From Leyella stercorea (GTDB lineage: Bacteria; Bacteroidota; Bacteroidia; Bacteroidales; Bacteroidaceae): 64,000 bases of DNA. Below, one piece after another: positions 17,135 to 25,254 of the stretch. Each line of letters starts with the position of its first letter. The stretch's first letter is position 1. The DNA is taken from contig NZ_JADYTS010000004.1 in NCBI RefSeq assembly GCF_021531355.1, forward strand, positions 1 through 64,000. Direction: 5' to 3'. The notes below the pieces were generated by a model. That model had not been told where the DNA came from, did no database searches, and saw only the letters and a list, made by a program, of their open reading frames with translations. A program made the translations under genes and the position numbers.

Positions 17135-17264
17135 TACTTATATATAATATTTTTACAAAGGTACTATAATTTTTTTGTACCTATGTGTTGGTAGTCCATA
17201 AAACATATAATATTGGAGATTTGAAACACTTTTTTACAGCTTGTCTGTGATTTATAATAAACAA

Positions 17265-17296
17265 AAACGTCCTACCCGGATTCGGGCAGGACGTTT
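17265..17296 (-). terminator. pheS terminator
   Basis: AAACGTCCTACCCG (17265-17278) pairs with CGGGCAGGACGTTT (17283-17296) with one mismatch and a 4-nt loop. Read on the minus strand it lies just after the pheS stop and ends in a T-rich run. Confidence 0.8.
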
Positions 17297-17335
17297 GGTT
17301 CTCTCTCAAATAATTTGAATCTTTTATGCTGAATA

Positions 17336-18373
17336 TTATTCGGCTGATACGAATTCATCGAGGAATCGTGTGTCGTTCTCCGAGAACATACGGAGGTCGG
17401 CAACGCGATACTTCAAGTTGGTGATGCGCTCGATGCCAAGACCGAATGCATAGCCGGTGTAAACCTTGCTGTCGATGCCGCAAGCCTCAAGTACGTTGGG
17501 GTCTACCATACCGCAACCGAGGATTTCAACCCATCCTGTGTGCTTGCAGAATCCGCAACCCTTGCCGCCACAGATGTGGCATGATATGTCCATTTCGGCA
17601 CTTGGCTCGGTGAAGGGGAAGTAGCTGGGGCGCAGACGAATCTTGGTGTCCGGACCGAAAAGCTCGCGGGCGAAGGTGAGGAGCACCTGTTTGAGGTCGG
17701 TGAACGAAACGTTCTTGTCGACATACAGACCCTCCAACTGGTGGAAGAAGCAGTGAGCGCGTGCCGAGATTGCCTCGTTGCGATATACACGACCCGGGCA
17801 GATAACGCGGATAGGTGGCTGCTGATGCTCCATGATGCGGCTCTGGTCGTTGGAAGTGTGCGAGCGCAGAAGGATGTTCTTTGTTACGTCGTTGGGGCTC
17901 TGCTCGATGAAGAATGTATCCTGCATATCGCGAGCGGGATGGTCGGCAGCGAAGTTGAGCTTGGTGAACACGTGCAAGTCATCGTCAATCTCAGGTCCTT
18001 CGGCCAGTGTGAAGCCCATGCGCTGGAATATGTCGATAATCTGGTTCTTTACGATGTTGAGCGGGTGGCGTGTACCGAGCTGTATGGGGTAAGCCGAACG
18101 GGTAAGGTCGAAGTCGTCGGCCGACTCTTCTGCCACTTCGTTCTGCTCTTTCAGCTCGTTGATTTTTTGCATTGCGAGCTGCTTGAGCTCGTTGATTTTC
18201 ATTCCGACAGCCTTTTTCTGGTCGGCAGCTACGTTGCGGAAGTTAGCCATGAGGGCTGTAATCTCGCCTTTTTTGCTTAGATATTTCAGTCTGAGCTGTT
18301 CAATCTCCTCGGCATTGTTAGCCTGAAGATTGCCCACTTCCTTAAGAAGTTGGTCTATCTTTTCTAAAATCAT
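17336..18373 (-). CDS. pheS: Phenylalanine-tRNA ligase alpha subunit
   Basis: A 345-residue class II aminoacyl-tRNA synthetase subunit. It has the N-terminal coiled-coil (about 1-90), motif 2 around FHQLEGLYVD, the substrate-site region and motif 3 GLGIERI near the C-terminus. A Cys-rich insertion (CHICGGKGCGFC) follows the PSAEMD segment. It works as an alpha2-beta2 enzyme with PheT, which is not adjacent. A -7-like box TACCTTTG is at 18417-18410 on the minus strand and a terminator lies downstream, so it is probably monocistronic. Confidence 0.97.
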   Translation of the reverse strand: MILEKIDQLLKEVGNLQANNAEEIEQLRLKYLSKKGEITALMANFRNVAADQKKAVGMKINELKQLAMQKINELKEQNEVAEESADDFDLTRSAYPIQLGTRHPLNIVKNQIIDIFQRMGFTLAEGPEIDDDLHVFTKLNFAADHPARDMQDTFFIEQSPNDVTKNILLRSHTSNDQSRIMEHQQPPIRVICPGRVYRNEAISARAHCFFHQLEGLYVDKNVSFTDLKQVLLTFARELFGPDTKIRLRPSYFPFTEPSAEMDISCHICGGKGCGFCKHTGWVEILGCGMVDPNVLEACGIDSKVYTGYAFGLGIERITNLKYRVADLRMFSENDTRFLDEFVSAE

Positions 18374-18506
18374 ATATTTGTATTTTGTATTTTGCTTTGA
18401 AATTCAGTGCAAAGGTAATATTTTTTGACATAATAAAGAACTATATCGAAATAAAGTTGTACTTTTGCCGAAAATTTGAGGGATATAATTAAGTCCACAA
18501 TGTAGT

Positions 18507-19358
18507 ATGAAAAAAGGTGTTTTGATTATTGTGTGTGCCATTGGGGCATGCATGATTTGTTTTTCTTCGGCAGGTTGTTCAGACAAAAAGCCTGCGGTAG
18601 TGGCTGATTCGGACAGTGTTCAGACGGACAGTCTTGAAGCGATAACCGACACTCTGGATCAGATTATAGCCGAGGCTCCAATGCCCAAGGCAGCCGACGA
18701 GCTGTTCGACGACTTCTTCTTCAACTTTGCGGCCAATCGTAAGTTGCAGATGAAGCGTATAGTGTTCCCGTTGCCTGTTGTCAATGGTTCTGACACCACA
18801 TTTGTGCCAAAGAAGCGTTGGAAGATGGAGCATTTCTTTATGCATCAGGATTTTTATACGCTTATTTTTGATAATCTGCGTCAGATGAATGTAGTTAAGG
18901 ACACTACCATTGGCCATGTAGTTGTAGAGCGCATCAATCTGCCGCGCCGTCATGTGCGTCAGTATGTGTTTGATCGAATGAGCGGCCAATGGATGATGAC
19001 AACAGTAGTCAACACAACTATGCACAATAATCAGAATGCATCGTTCCTGTCGTTCTATCATAAGTTTGTCAACGACACGACATTCCAGGTGGCAAGTATA
19101 AACGACCCGCTTGAGTTCACAGGTCCTAATCCCGACGACGACTTCGGAAGCATGGAAGGTATTCTGGCGCCCGAGCAGTGGTTGTCGTTTGCTCCTGAAC
19201 TACCTAATTCCACAATATATAACATTCTGTACGGTCAGAAATATTCTGAAAGCAACCAGAAGATATTTGTCATTCGCGGCATAGCCAACGGTCTGGAAAC
19301 AGAACTGACATTCCGCCGCAAAGGTGGACATTGGAAACTAATGAAACTAATAATGTAA
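18507..19358 (+). CDS. Lipoprotein, DUF4348-like
   Basis: A 283-residue exported lipoprotein with signal and lipobox ending SSAGC, then an acidic Asp/Ser/Thr-rich linker and a globular domain (about 65-283) that looks like the Bacteroidota DUF4348 family. No catalytic motif is recognised. Its TAA overlaps the likely murB ATG (TAATG at 19356-19360), so the pair is coupled, which suggests but does not prove a cell-wall link. A -7-like box TACTTTTG lies at 18460-18467. Confidence 0.75.
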   Translation: MKKGVLIIVCAIGACMICFSSAGCSDKKPAVVADSDSVQTDSLEAITDTLDQIIAEAPMPKAADELFDDFFFNFAANRKLQMKRIVFPLPVVNGSDTTFVPKKRWKMEHFFMHQDFYTLIFDNLRQMNVVKDTTIGHVVVERINLPRRHVRQYVFDRMSGQWMMTTVVNTTMHNNQNASFLSFYHKFVNDTTFQVASINDPLEFTGPNPDDDFGSMEGILAPEQWLSFAPELPNSTIYNILYGQKYSESNQKIFVIRGIANGLETELTFRRKGGHWKLMKLIM

Positions 19359-20389
19359 TGAAGGATATACTTGATTGCAGCCTTTTGGCGCACAACACGT
19401 TTGGCATTGATGCTCGATGCCGTCGCTTTCTTGAGTTTGAAACCGTTGACGAGGCTCGTCAGGTGGCTGGTATACTCGCCCAATCGGATATGCCGTTTAT
19501 TATCGTGGGCGAGGGTAGTAATCTGCTTCTCACTCGCGACTATGAAGGCATTGTGGTTCATTCGGCTATATGCGACAAGGCTATGGTTATGGCTGACGCT
19601 TGCGCTGAATCGGCAGACGACGTGTTTGTAAGCTATGGTTCGGGCGTGACGTGGGATGATGTTGTGGCTGAGAGTGTGTCAAACGGATGGCATGGAGCCG
19701 AGAATCTGTCGCTCATTCCGGGCGAGGTGGGAGCCAGTGCCGTTCAGAACATAGGTGCTTATGGAGCCGAGGCCAAGGATTTGATATTCGATGTGGAGGC
19801 AGTGGAGATAGCTACAGGCAATGTGGTGCGTATGTTCAATGCCGACTGTCAGTATGCTTATCGTCAGAGCCGCTTCAAGCACGAGTGGAAGAATAAGTAT
19901 CTCATTACGCATGTTACATATCGCTTCTCACGCACATTTACTCCCGATCTTGACTATGGCAACATTCGCCATTCGCTTGAAGCCAAGGGCATAGTAACGC
20001 CTACAGCCGAAGAGTTGCGCCATACCATCATTGAGATACGCCAGGCCAAACTGCCCGACCCGAAGGTGATGGGCAATGCCGGCAGTTTCTTTATGAACCC
20101 CGTTGTTGGCCGTGACGTATACGAGCGTCTTGCCGCACAATACGAGGGAATGCCGCATTATGTAGTTGACAACGAGCATATCAAGATACCAGCAGGATGG
20201 ATGATAGAACAGTGCGGATGGAAGGGCCGCTCGCTCGGTAGGGCAGGTGTGCACGACCGTCAGGCTCTTGTACTGGTGAATCGTGGTGGGGCTACAGGCA
20301 GCGAAGTGGTGACGCTTTACGAGCAGATAATAAAGGACGTGAAGGCAAAGTTCGGTATTGAAATACACCCTGAAGTGAACGTCATATAA
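19358..20389 (+). CDS. murB: UDP-N-acetylenolpyruvoylglucosamine reductase
   Basis: I choose the ATG at 19358 (MKDILDCSLLAHNTFG), which overlaps the upstream stop and gives 343 residues; an ATG at 19331 would add nine residues inside the upstream gene. The protein reduces UDP-GlcNAc-enolpyruvate to UDP-MurNAc in peptidoglycan synthesis. The FAD-binding part shows GEGSNLLLT and IPGEVGASAVQNIGAYG; the catalytic region includes YRQSRFK, NAGSFFMNPV and the C-terminal HPEVNVI. Length and the Tyr-containing insertion match type I MurB of E. coli (342). Confidence 0.95.
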   Translation: MKDILDCSLLAHNTFGIDARCRRFLEFETVDEARQVAGILAQSDMPFIIVGEGSNLLLTRDYEGIVVHSAICDKAMVMADACAESADDVFVSYGSGVTWDDVVAESVSNGWHGAENLSLIPGEVGASAVQNIGAYGAEAKDLIFDVEAVEIATGNVVRMFNADCQYAYRQSRFKHEWKNKYLITHVTYRFSRTFTPDLDYGNIRHSLEAKGIVTPTAEELRHTIIEIRQAKLPDPKVMGNAGSFFMNPVVGRDVYERLAAQYEGMPHYVVDNEHIKIPAGWMIEQCGWKGRSLGRAGVHDRQALVLVNRGGATGSEVVTLYEQIIKDVKAKFGIEIHPEVNVI

Positions 20390-20396
20390 AGGAATG

Positions 20397-20417
20397 GTGA
20401 AAAGGGAAAAGTGAAAA
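20397..20417 (+). repeat. Three tandem heptamers of the GTGAAAA family
   Basis: GTGAAAA, GGGAAAA and GTGAAAA lie head to tail just after the murB stop. The same heptamer family appears in reverse orientation at 20532-20559 and in direct orientation inside the murU-like gene at 57316-57343. Confidence 0.7.
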
Positions 20418-20504
20418 ATCAATGTGCCTGCATGCGCTGTGCTTTTCCCTTTTTCCCTTTGTGTTGCAATAGGATTTCTAATTCTTCATTCTTTAGTTAT
20501 TTTC

Positions 20505-21329
20505 ATGGATACTTCCCTTTCTTCCCTTCATTCTTCACTCTTTACTCTTCACTCTTCACTCAAGGTCACTCTCTTGGGTACGGGTACTTCGGGTGGTGTT
20601 CCGTCGCTGGGCTGTCAGTGTGACGTATGTCGCAGCAGCGACCCTCGCGACCGTCGTCTGCGTTGCGTGGCCCTTGTTGAATCGGCTACCACACGTGTGC
20701 TCGTTGATTGCGGTCCCGACATACGCCAGCAGCTAATGCCGTTGCCATTCAAGCCGTTCGACGCAATCCTGCTGACCCATATCCATTATGATCATGTTGG
20801 TGGCATCGACGATTTGCGCCCGTTCTCGGTTTTCGGTCCAATCCGACTGTATGGAGACCAAAAGACATGTCAGCATGTGCGCAACATCATGCCTTATTGC
20901 TTCGGCGAACATCTTTATCCTGGTGTGCCAAAGCTCGAACTGCACGAGATAGCGCCTCATGAGCCGCTGCATGTGGGCGACCTGACCATTGTGCCTATAC
21001 AGGTGATGCACGGCAAGATGCCCATACTCGGTTTTCGTATAGGCTCGTTTGCATATATCACCGACATGAAGACCATTGCCGATACCGAATTGCCGTATCT
21101 CGAAGGAGTGGAAACTCTTGTTGTCAACGCTCTGCGATTTGAAAAAGACCACCACTCACACCAGTTGGTTGACGATGCCGTACGGTTTGCACATCGCATC
21201 GGTGCTAAGCAAACATACATTACACATGTGTGCCATCATATCGGACTCTATACCGATGCTCAGAAGCGTATGCCTGAAGGGGTGACACTGGCTTACGACG
21301 GAGAAGTGATAACAGTGGATGCAGAATAA
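20505..21329 (+). CDS. MBL-fold metal-dependent hydrolase (PhnP/RNase Z-like)
   Basis: The metallo-beta-lactamase signature is THIHYDHVGGID, preceded by LLGTGTSGGVPSLGCQCDVC and DPRDRR, the layout of PhnP-type phosphodiesterases. Later His residues (MHGKMPILGF, HHSHQLV, HVCHH) complete the metal site. The start is uncertain: ATG at 20505 gives 274 residues, ATG at 20424 gives 301. Either one must read through a heptamer tandem repeat (20532-20559) to reach the conserved core at VTLLGTG, and no ATG lies between the repeat and the core. Substrate is unknown, probably a cyclic or linear phosphodiester. Confidence 0.85.
   Translation: MDTSLSSLHSSLFTLHSSLKVTLLGTGTSGGVPSLGCQCDVCRSSDPRDRRLRCVALVESATTRVLVDCGPDIRQQLMPLPFKPFDAILLTHIHYDHVGGIDDLRPFSVFGPIRLYGDQKTCQHVRNIMPYCFGEHLYPGVPKLELHEIAPHEPLHVGDLTIVPIQVMHGKMPILGFRIGSFAYITDMKTIADTELPYLEGVETLVVNALRFEKDHHSHQLVDDAVRFAHRIGAKQTYITHVCHHIGLYTDAQKRMPEGVTLAYDGEVITVDAE
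20532..20559 (+). repeat. Four tandem heptamers TCTTYAC in the 5' coding part of the MBL gene
   Basis: Units TCTTCAC, TCTTTAC, TCTTCAC and TCTTCAC occupy 28 bp between the start codon and the conserved domain. Seven is not a multiple of three, so a change of one unit would put the hydrolase out of frame with its start. Confidence 0.8.
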
Positions 21330-21432
21330 CGAGAGCACCTTTAGGCAAAAGGACACTTTTAACAATCTTTATGTGCCATTCGGAACGTATATTATAATAT
21401 ATTTTGTAATTTCGCAGCTAAATGGCATGGAA

Positions 21433-21449
21433 CACCATTTAAAATGGTG
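21433..21449. repeat. Palindrome upstream of the SPOR lipoprotein gene
   Basis: CACCATTT and AAATGGTG are perfect arms around a central A, 60 bp before the ATG and downstream of a weak -7 box (TAATTTCG, 21407-21414). It may be an operator or a leader hairpin. Confidence 0.3.
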
Positions 21450-21508
21450 GCAAAATATGGTGCTGTAATATAGAACATTAAAAACAAAATTCTAATAACT
21501 ACATTGGT

Positions 21509-21994
21509 ATGAAGAAATCATTGGTTTTGTGCGTAGGTATCTGCGTGGCATTGTCTTTCACAAGTTGCAAGTCGAATGAGAGTGCCTATAAGAAAATGTA
21601 CGATAAGGCTCAGGCCAAGCATGAGCAGCCTGCAGCTCCGGTTCAGGAGCAGGCTCCGGTAGTAGCTCCTCTCGTTGAGAAACCTGCTACTCAGACTACA
21701 GTTCTTGACAACTCAGACAATGTGTCTGTACGTTCAGAGGACTTCACTCTTATTAGCGGTTCGGGTTTGAGCAATTTCAGTGTGGTTGTAGGTTCGTTCT
21801 CAGTTAAGGCTAACGCTGAGGGACTTCAGAGCCAGCTCAAGAATGCAGGCAAGAACGCCCAGATTGTGTACAACGCAGAGCGCGGACTCTATCGTGTTGT
21901 TGCTGCAACATTCGCTACAAAGACTGAAGCTGCAAGCTCACGCGACCAGCTCATCGGTCAGTATCCTGGCGCTTGGTTGCTATATAAGAAATAA
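21509..21994 (+). CDS. SPOR-domain lipoprotein
   Basis: A 161-residue lipoprotein (signal ending SFTSC), a Pro/Ala/Gln-rich linker (about 35-70) and a C-terminal SPOR domain (about 85-160: FSVVVGSFSVKANAEGLQSQ). SPOR domains bind denuded peptidoglycan glycan strands, often at the division site, so a periplasmic cell-wall role is likely. The next gene (ruvX) starts 5 bp later. Confidence 0.9.
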   Translation: MKKSLVLCVGICVALSFTSCKSNESAYKKMYDKAQAKHEQPAAPVQEQAPVVAPLVEKPATQTTVLDNSDNVSVRSEDFTLISGSGLSNFSVVVGSFSVKANAEGLQSQLKNAGKNAQIVYNAERGLYRVVAATFATKTEAASSRDQLIGQYPGAWLLYKK

Positions 21995-21999
21995 AAAAA

Positions 22000-22416
22000 G
22001 TGTCTCGAATACTTTCCATTGACTACGGCAAGAAGCGTACAGGCTTGGCCGTTACCGACCCGTTGCAGATAGTGCCGGGTGGATTGGCCACAGTGGCAAC
22101 GTCCGACCTTATGAAATATCTTAAGGACTATGTGTCGCGTGAGCCGGTAGAGCGTATTGTCATAGGCGAACCACGCCAACTTAATGGCGAGCCAAGCGAG
22201 AACTTGGCGCGTGTCAAGCAGTTTGTGGCGCAGTGGCGCAAGCAGATGCCCAATATTCCCATCGAGTTTTTCGATGAGCGTTTCACATCTGTGCTTGCCC
22301 ATAAAGCCATAATCGATAGCGGCATAGGCCGAAAGGCACGCCAGAACAAGGCGTTGGTAGACGAGATAAGTGCGACGATAATTCTGCAGGACTATCTGCG
22401 GTCGAAAGGATTATAA
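22000..22416 (+). CDS. ruvX: Holliday junction resolvase-like protein RuvX (YqgF)
   Basis: A 138-residue RNase H-fold protein starting with GTG at 22000. Conserved acidic positions are in IDYGKKRTGLAVTD at the N-terminus, the FFDERFTS segment and LVDEISA near the C-terminus. In bacteria this family works in pre-16S rRNA 5' processing and possibly DNA recombination. It follows the SPOR gene closely and ends in a clear terminator at 22435-22477. Confidence 0.93.
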   Translation: MSRILSIDYGKKRTGLAVTDPLQIVPGGLATVATSDLMKYLKDYVSREPVERIVIGEPRQLNGEPSENLARVKQFVAQWRKQMPNIPIEFFDERFTSVLAHKAIIDSGIGRKARQNKALVDEISATIILQDYLRSKGL

Positions 22417-22434
22417 ATCCTTACAATAAAAGCA

Positions 22435-22477
22435 TAAAAAAGGAGGCTATGACTTTTCGCCATGGTCTCCTTTTTTG
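22435..22477 (+). terminator. Terminator after ruvX
   Basis: A run of A and GGAGGCTATG pairs with CATGGTCTCC and a run of T, with two G-U pairs and an 8- to 9-nt loop. It separates the SPOR-ruvX unit from def. Confidence 0.85.
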
Positions 22478-22571
22478 TGCTTTAATTTTTCAATGGTATC
22501 AATTTTTTTATAATTATGTCACCTAATCTAAAATATTTCTTAAATAAATTTTTCGGTTAGTTTATAATTAG

Positions 22572-22579
22572 TACTTTTG
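22572..22579 (+). promoter_or_regulatory. def -7 box placed almost on the start codon
   Basis: TACTTTTG at 22572-22579 matches the Bacteroidota -7 consensus, and the def ATG begins only 5 nt later at 22584. The -33 region (TTTT near 22549) is a partial match. The predicted transcript would have virtually no leader. Confidence 0.5.
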
Positions 22580-22583
22580 CATT

Positions 22584-23147
22584 ATGATACTACCAATATA
22601 CACTTACGGTCAGCCTGTGCTTCGCAAGGAGGCTCAGGACATTACCCCCGAATATCCCGAGCTTTCAGCTCTCGTGGACAATATGTTTGAAACACTCACA
22701 GCCAGCGACGGCATCGGTTTGGCAGCTCCGCAGATAGGTCTCGACATTCGTCTTGTCGTCATCGACCTTGATGTTCTGAGCGATGACATGCCAGAGTATA
22801 AGGACTTCCGCCATGTCTATATCAATCCATACATCCTCGAATACGACGAGGATTCGAAGAAGGAGACAATGGAGGAGGGTTGCCTCTCTTTGCCCGGAAT
22901 TCACGAGAGTGTGACACGTCCTACACGTATACATGTGAAATATCAGGACGAGAACTTTGTAGAGCACGACGAGTGGGTGGAAGGTTATCTTGCCCGCGTA
23001 ATGCAGCATGAGTTTGATCATCTTGGCGGCAAGATGTTCATCGACCGCATCTCGCCCATGCGCCGACAGATGGTGCGAGGCAAGTTGAAGAATCTGCTGC
23101 TCGGACGCTTCCGCTGTGCTTACCGCACCAAGGCCCCTAAGAAATAA
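22584..23147 (+). CDS. def: Peptide deformylase
   Basis: A 187-residue metalloenzyme that removes the N-terminal formyl group from new proteins. All three signature motifs are present: GIGLAAPQIG (43-52), EEGCLSLPG with metal ligand Cys100, and QHEFDHLGG with His142, catalytic Glu143 and His146. The ATG at 22584 (MILPIYTYGQPVLR) gives the usual family N-terminus. Confidence 0.97.
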   Translation: MILPIYTYGQPVLRKEAQDITPEYPELSALVDNMFETLTASDGIGLAAPQIGLDIRLVVIDLDVLSDDMPEYKDFRHVYINPYILEYDEDSKKETMEEGCLSLPGIHESVTRPTRIHVKYQDENFVEHDEWVEGYLARVMQHEFDHLGGKMFIDRISPMRRQMVRGKLKNLLLGRFRCAYRTKAPKK

Positions 23148-23190
23148 AAAGGCCCCAACGATACATATGGGGCATACCAACAATAATCGT

Positions 23191-25254
23191 ATGACCATTT
23201 CACAAATAATGAAATATCTGTTGCATCAATGCAATGTCCGCTCCATAACGCCATACCCTTGGCGCTATGGAGTGATGCTTGTTGCAATAATGGTGTTAGT
23301 GCTCACGCCCCAGCGCACCTCAGCCCAATATAATACCGACCGCCTTATGGTGTCGGGACGCAGTGCGCTGTACTATGAAGACTACGTGCTGTCGATACAG
23401 TATTTCAATCAGGTGCTCACGGCAAAGCCATATCTCTACGAGCCTTGGTTTTTTCGAGGCCTTGCCAAGTTCTATCTCGACGATTTCGGAGGTGCCGAGT
23501 CGGACGTGACGCACGCCATCGGACTCAACCCTTATATATATAATATGTATGAGCTGCGCGGACTATGTCGCATTCGACAGAAGCACTATGCGCAGGCCAT
23601 AACCGACTACGATGCAGCCATACGCCTCAATCCGCAGAACCAAAGCGCATGGTACAACCGTGCACTATGCCGTGTGGAAGACAAGGACTACAGTCGTGCC
23701 CAGCTCGACCTCGACACCGTCATCGTGAAGTGGAAGAAGTTTGCACCAGCCTATTCGCTCAAGGCGCAGGTGTATCTAGCGCAAAAGGATACTACCAAAG
23801 CCGACCACTGGCTCGACCGCAGTCTGGAAGTTGACCCCTACGATGCTGACGCATGGAACACACGTGCCATGATATCGCTGTCGAGAAGCAAGTGGCGTGA
23901 TGCCGATACGTATCTGAGCAAGTCGATACATCTGAAGCCTAAGAATGCAGGCAACTACGTCAATCGAGCCTTGGCACGTTACAACGTTAACAATCTGCGT
24001 GGTGCTATGGCCGACTATGATACGGCGCTCGATCTCGACCCTGACAATTTCCTTGCTCATTATAATCGTGGACTGCTGCGTATGCAGCTGGGCGACGACA
24101 ACCGAGCCATCACCGACTTCGACTACGTGATACGTATGGAGCCCGACAACGTTCTGGCTATATACAACCGTGCCATACTGCTCGACAAGACGGGCAATCT
24201 GCGTGCTGCCATTCGCGACTATACACGCATGATCGACGAATATCCCAACTTCTGGACGGGTCTGTCGGCACGCGCCAACTGCTATCGCCGCCTCGGCATG
24301 ACAGCTAAGGCAGAGATGGACGAGTTCCGTATCATGAAGGCGCAGATGGACAAGCGTCTTGGCATTCAGCCACGATGGAGCAACAGCAAGCGTAAGCAGA
24401 TGCGCCGACGCAGCGAAATCGACCCCAACAAGTACAACCAGATTGTCGTTGCCGACGAGAACAACGCCGAGCATGAATACAAGAGCGAGTATCGCGGACG
24501 TGTGCAGAACCGTGCAACGGGTCTCGACGCCCAGCCGATGTATCATCTGTCGTTTGCTCCGATGGCCAACGATGTGCACACATATCATGCCTTCGCGCAA
24601 AAGGTGGAATCCTTCAACAGTGCTCATCCGCAGCCACGTCTATATGTAGTGTGTGGTACGGTGCCGATGGACGAAGTGGCTTCACGACGCATGCTGCAAC
24701 GTGTCGATTCGCTCACAACTGTTGTTGGCACAACGAAAGGTCAGCAGAAGCTTGCCGCTGCACTTGTGCAGAGAGCTGTGGCAGAGACGGTAGTACAGAA
24801 CTACGAGGGTGCCATCTCCGACCTTGAGGCCAGTCTGGATCTTGACTCTACATCTGTCGTTGCGCTTTGGCAGCGAGCCTATTGCCAGACAATGATGAAC
24901 GAGTTTGACACGCAGTCACGTAATGCTAAGGCCGACGCTACATCAGCATCGCTGAAGTCTGCACGTATAATGTCAGATCTTGGTTTGGCAATACAGGCCG
25001 ACAAGGACAATCAGTATCTGTACTACAACCGTGGTTGTGTATATATGGCCGAACGCGACTATACGCATGCCATCGACGATTTCACACGAGCCATAAACAT
25101 CGACCACAGTCTGGCTGAGGCCTACTACAATCGTGGATTGGCACGTGTCCAGAACGGACTGAAGAGCGAGGGAATTGCCGACCTTAGCAAGGCTGGCGAA
25201 CTCGGACTATACAAAGCATACAGCGTAATCAAAAAAATATCTAAATCAATCTAA
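23191..25254 (+). CDS. Tetratricopeptide-repeat protein, exported
   Basis: About 687 residues from the ATG at 23191; the frame is open from 23116, and ATGs at 23167 and 23209 are alternatives. A hydrophobic segment (VMLVAIMVLVLTPQRTSAQ) looks like a signal peptide or membrane anchor. TPR arrays occupy roughly residues 40-370 and again 510-680, with repeated NRA/NRG and AIxDF/AIxDY signatures; the middle is a charged non-repeat region. TPR proteins are scaffolds, so no enzyme activity is expected. Its stop directly abuts the next gene (25254/25255), so the two are co-translated. Confidence 0.9.
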   Translation: MTISQIMKYLLHQCNVRSITPYPWRYGVMLVAIMVLVLTPQRTSAQYNTDRLMVSGRSALYYEDYVLSIQYFNQVLTAKPYLYEPWFFRGLAKFYLDDFGGAESDVTHAIGLNPYIYNMYELRGLCRIRQKHYAQAITDYDAAIRLNPQNQSAWYNRALCRVEDKDYSRAQLDLDTVIVKWKKFAPAYSLKAQVYLAQKDTTKADHWLDRSLEVDPYDADAWNTRAMISLSRSKWRDADTYLSKSIHLKPKNAGNYVNRALARYNVNNLRGAMADYDTALDLDPDNFLAHYNRGLLRMQLGDDNRAITDFDYVIRMEPDNVLAIYNRAILLDKTGNLRAAIRDYTRMIDEYPNFWTGLSARANCYRRLGMTAKAEMDEFRIMKAQMDKRLGIQPRWSNSKRKQMRRRSEIDPNKYNQIVVADENNAEHEYKSEYRGRVQNRATGLDAQPMYHLSFAPMANDVHTYHAFAQKVESFNSAHPQPRLYVVCGTVPMDEVASRRMLQRVDSLTTVVGTTKGQQKLAAALVQRAVAETVVQNYEGAISDLEASLDLDSTSVVALWQRAYCQTMMNEFDTQSRNAKADATSASLKSARIMSDLGLAIQADKDNQYLYYNRGCVYMAERDYTHAIDDFTRAINIDHSLAEAYYNRGLARVQNGLKSEGIADLSKAGELGLYKAYSVIKKISKSI

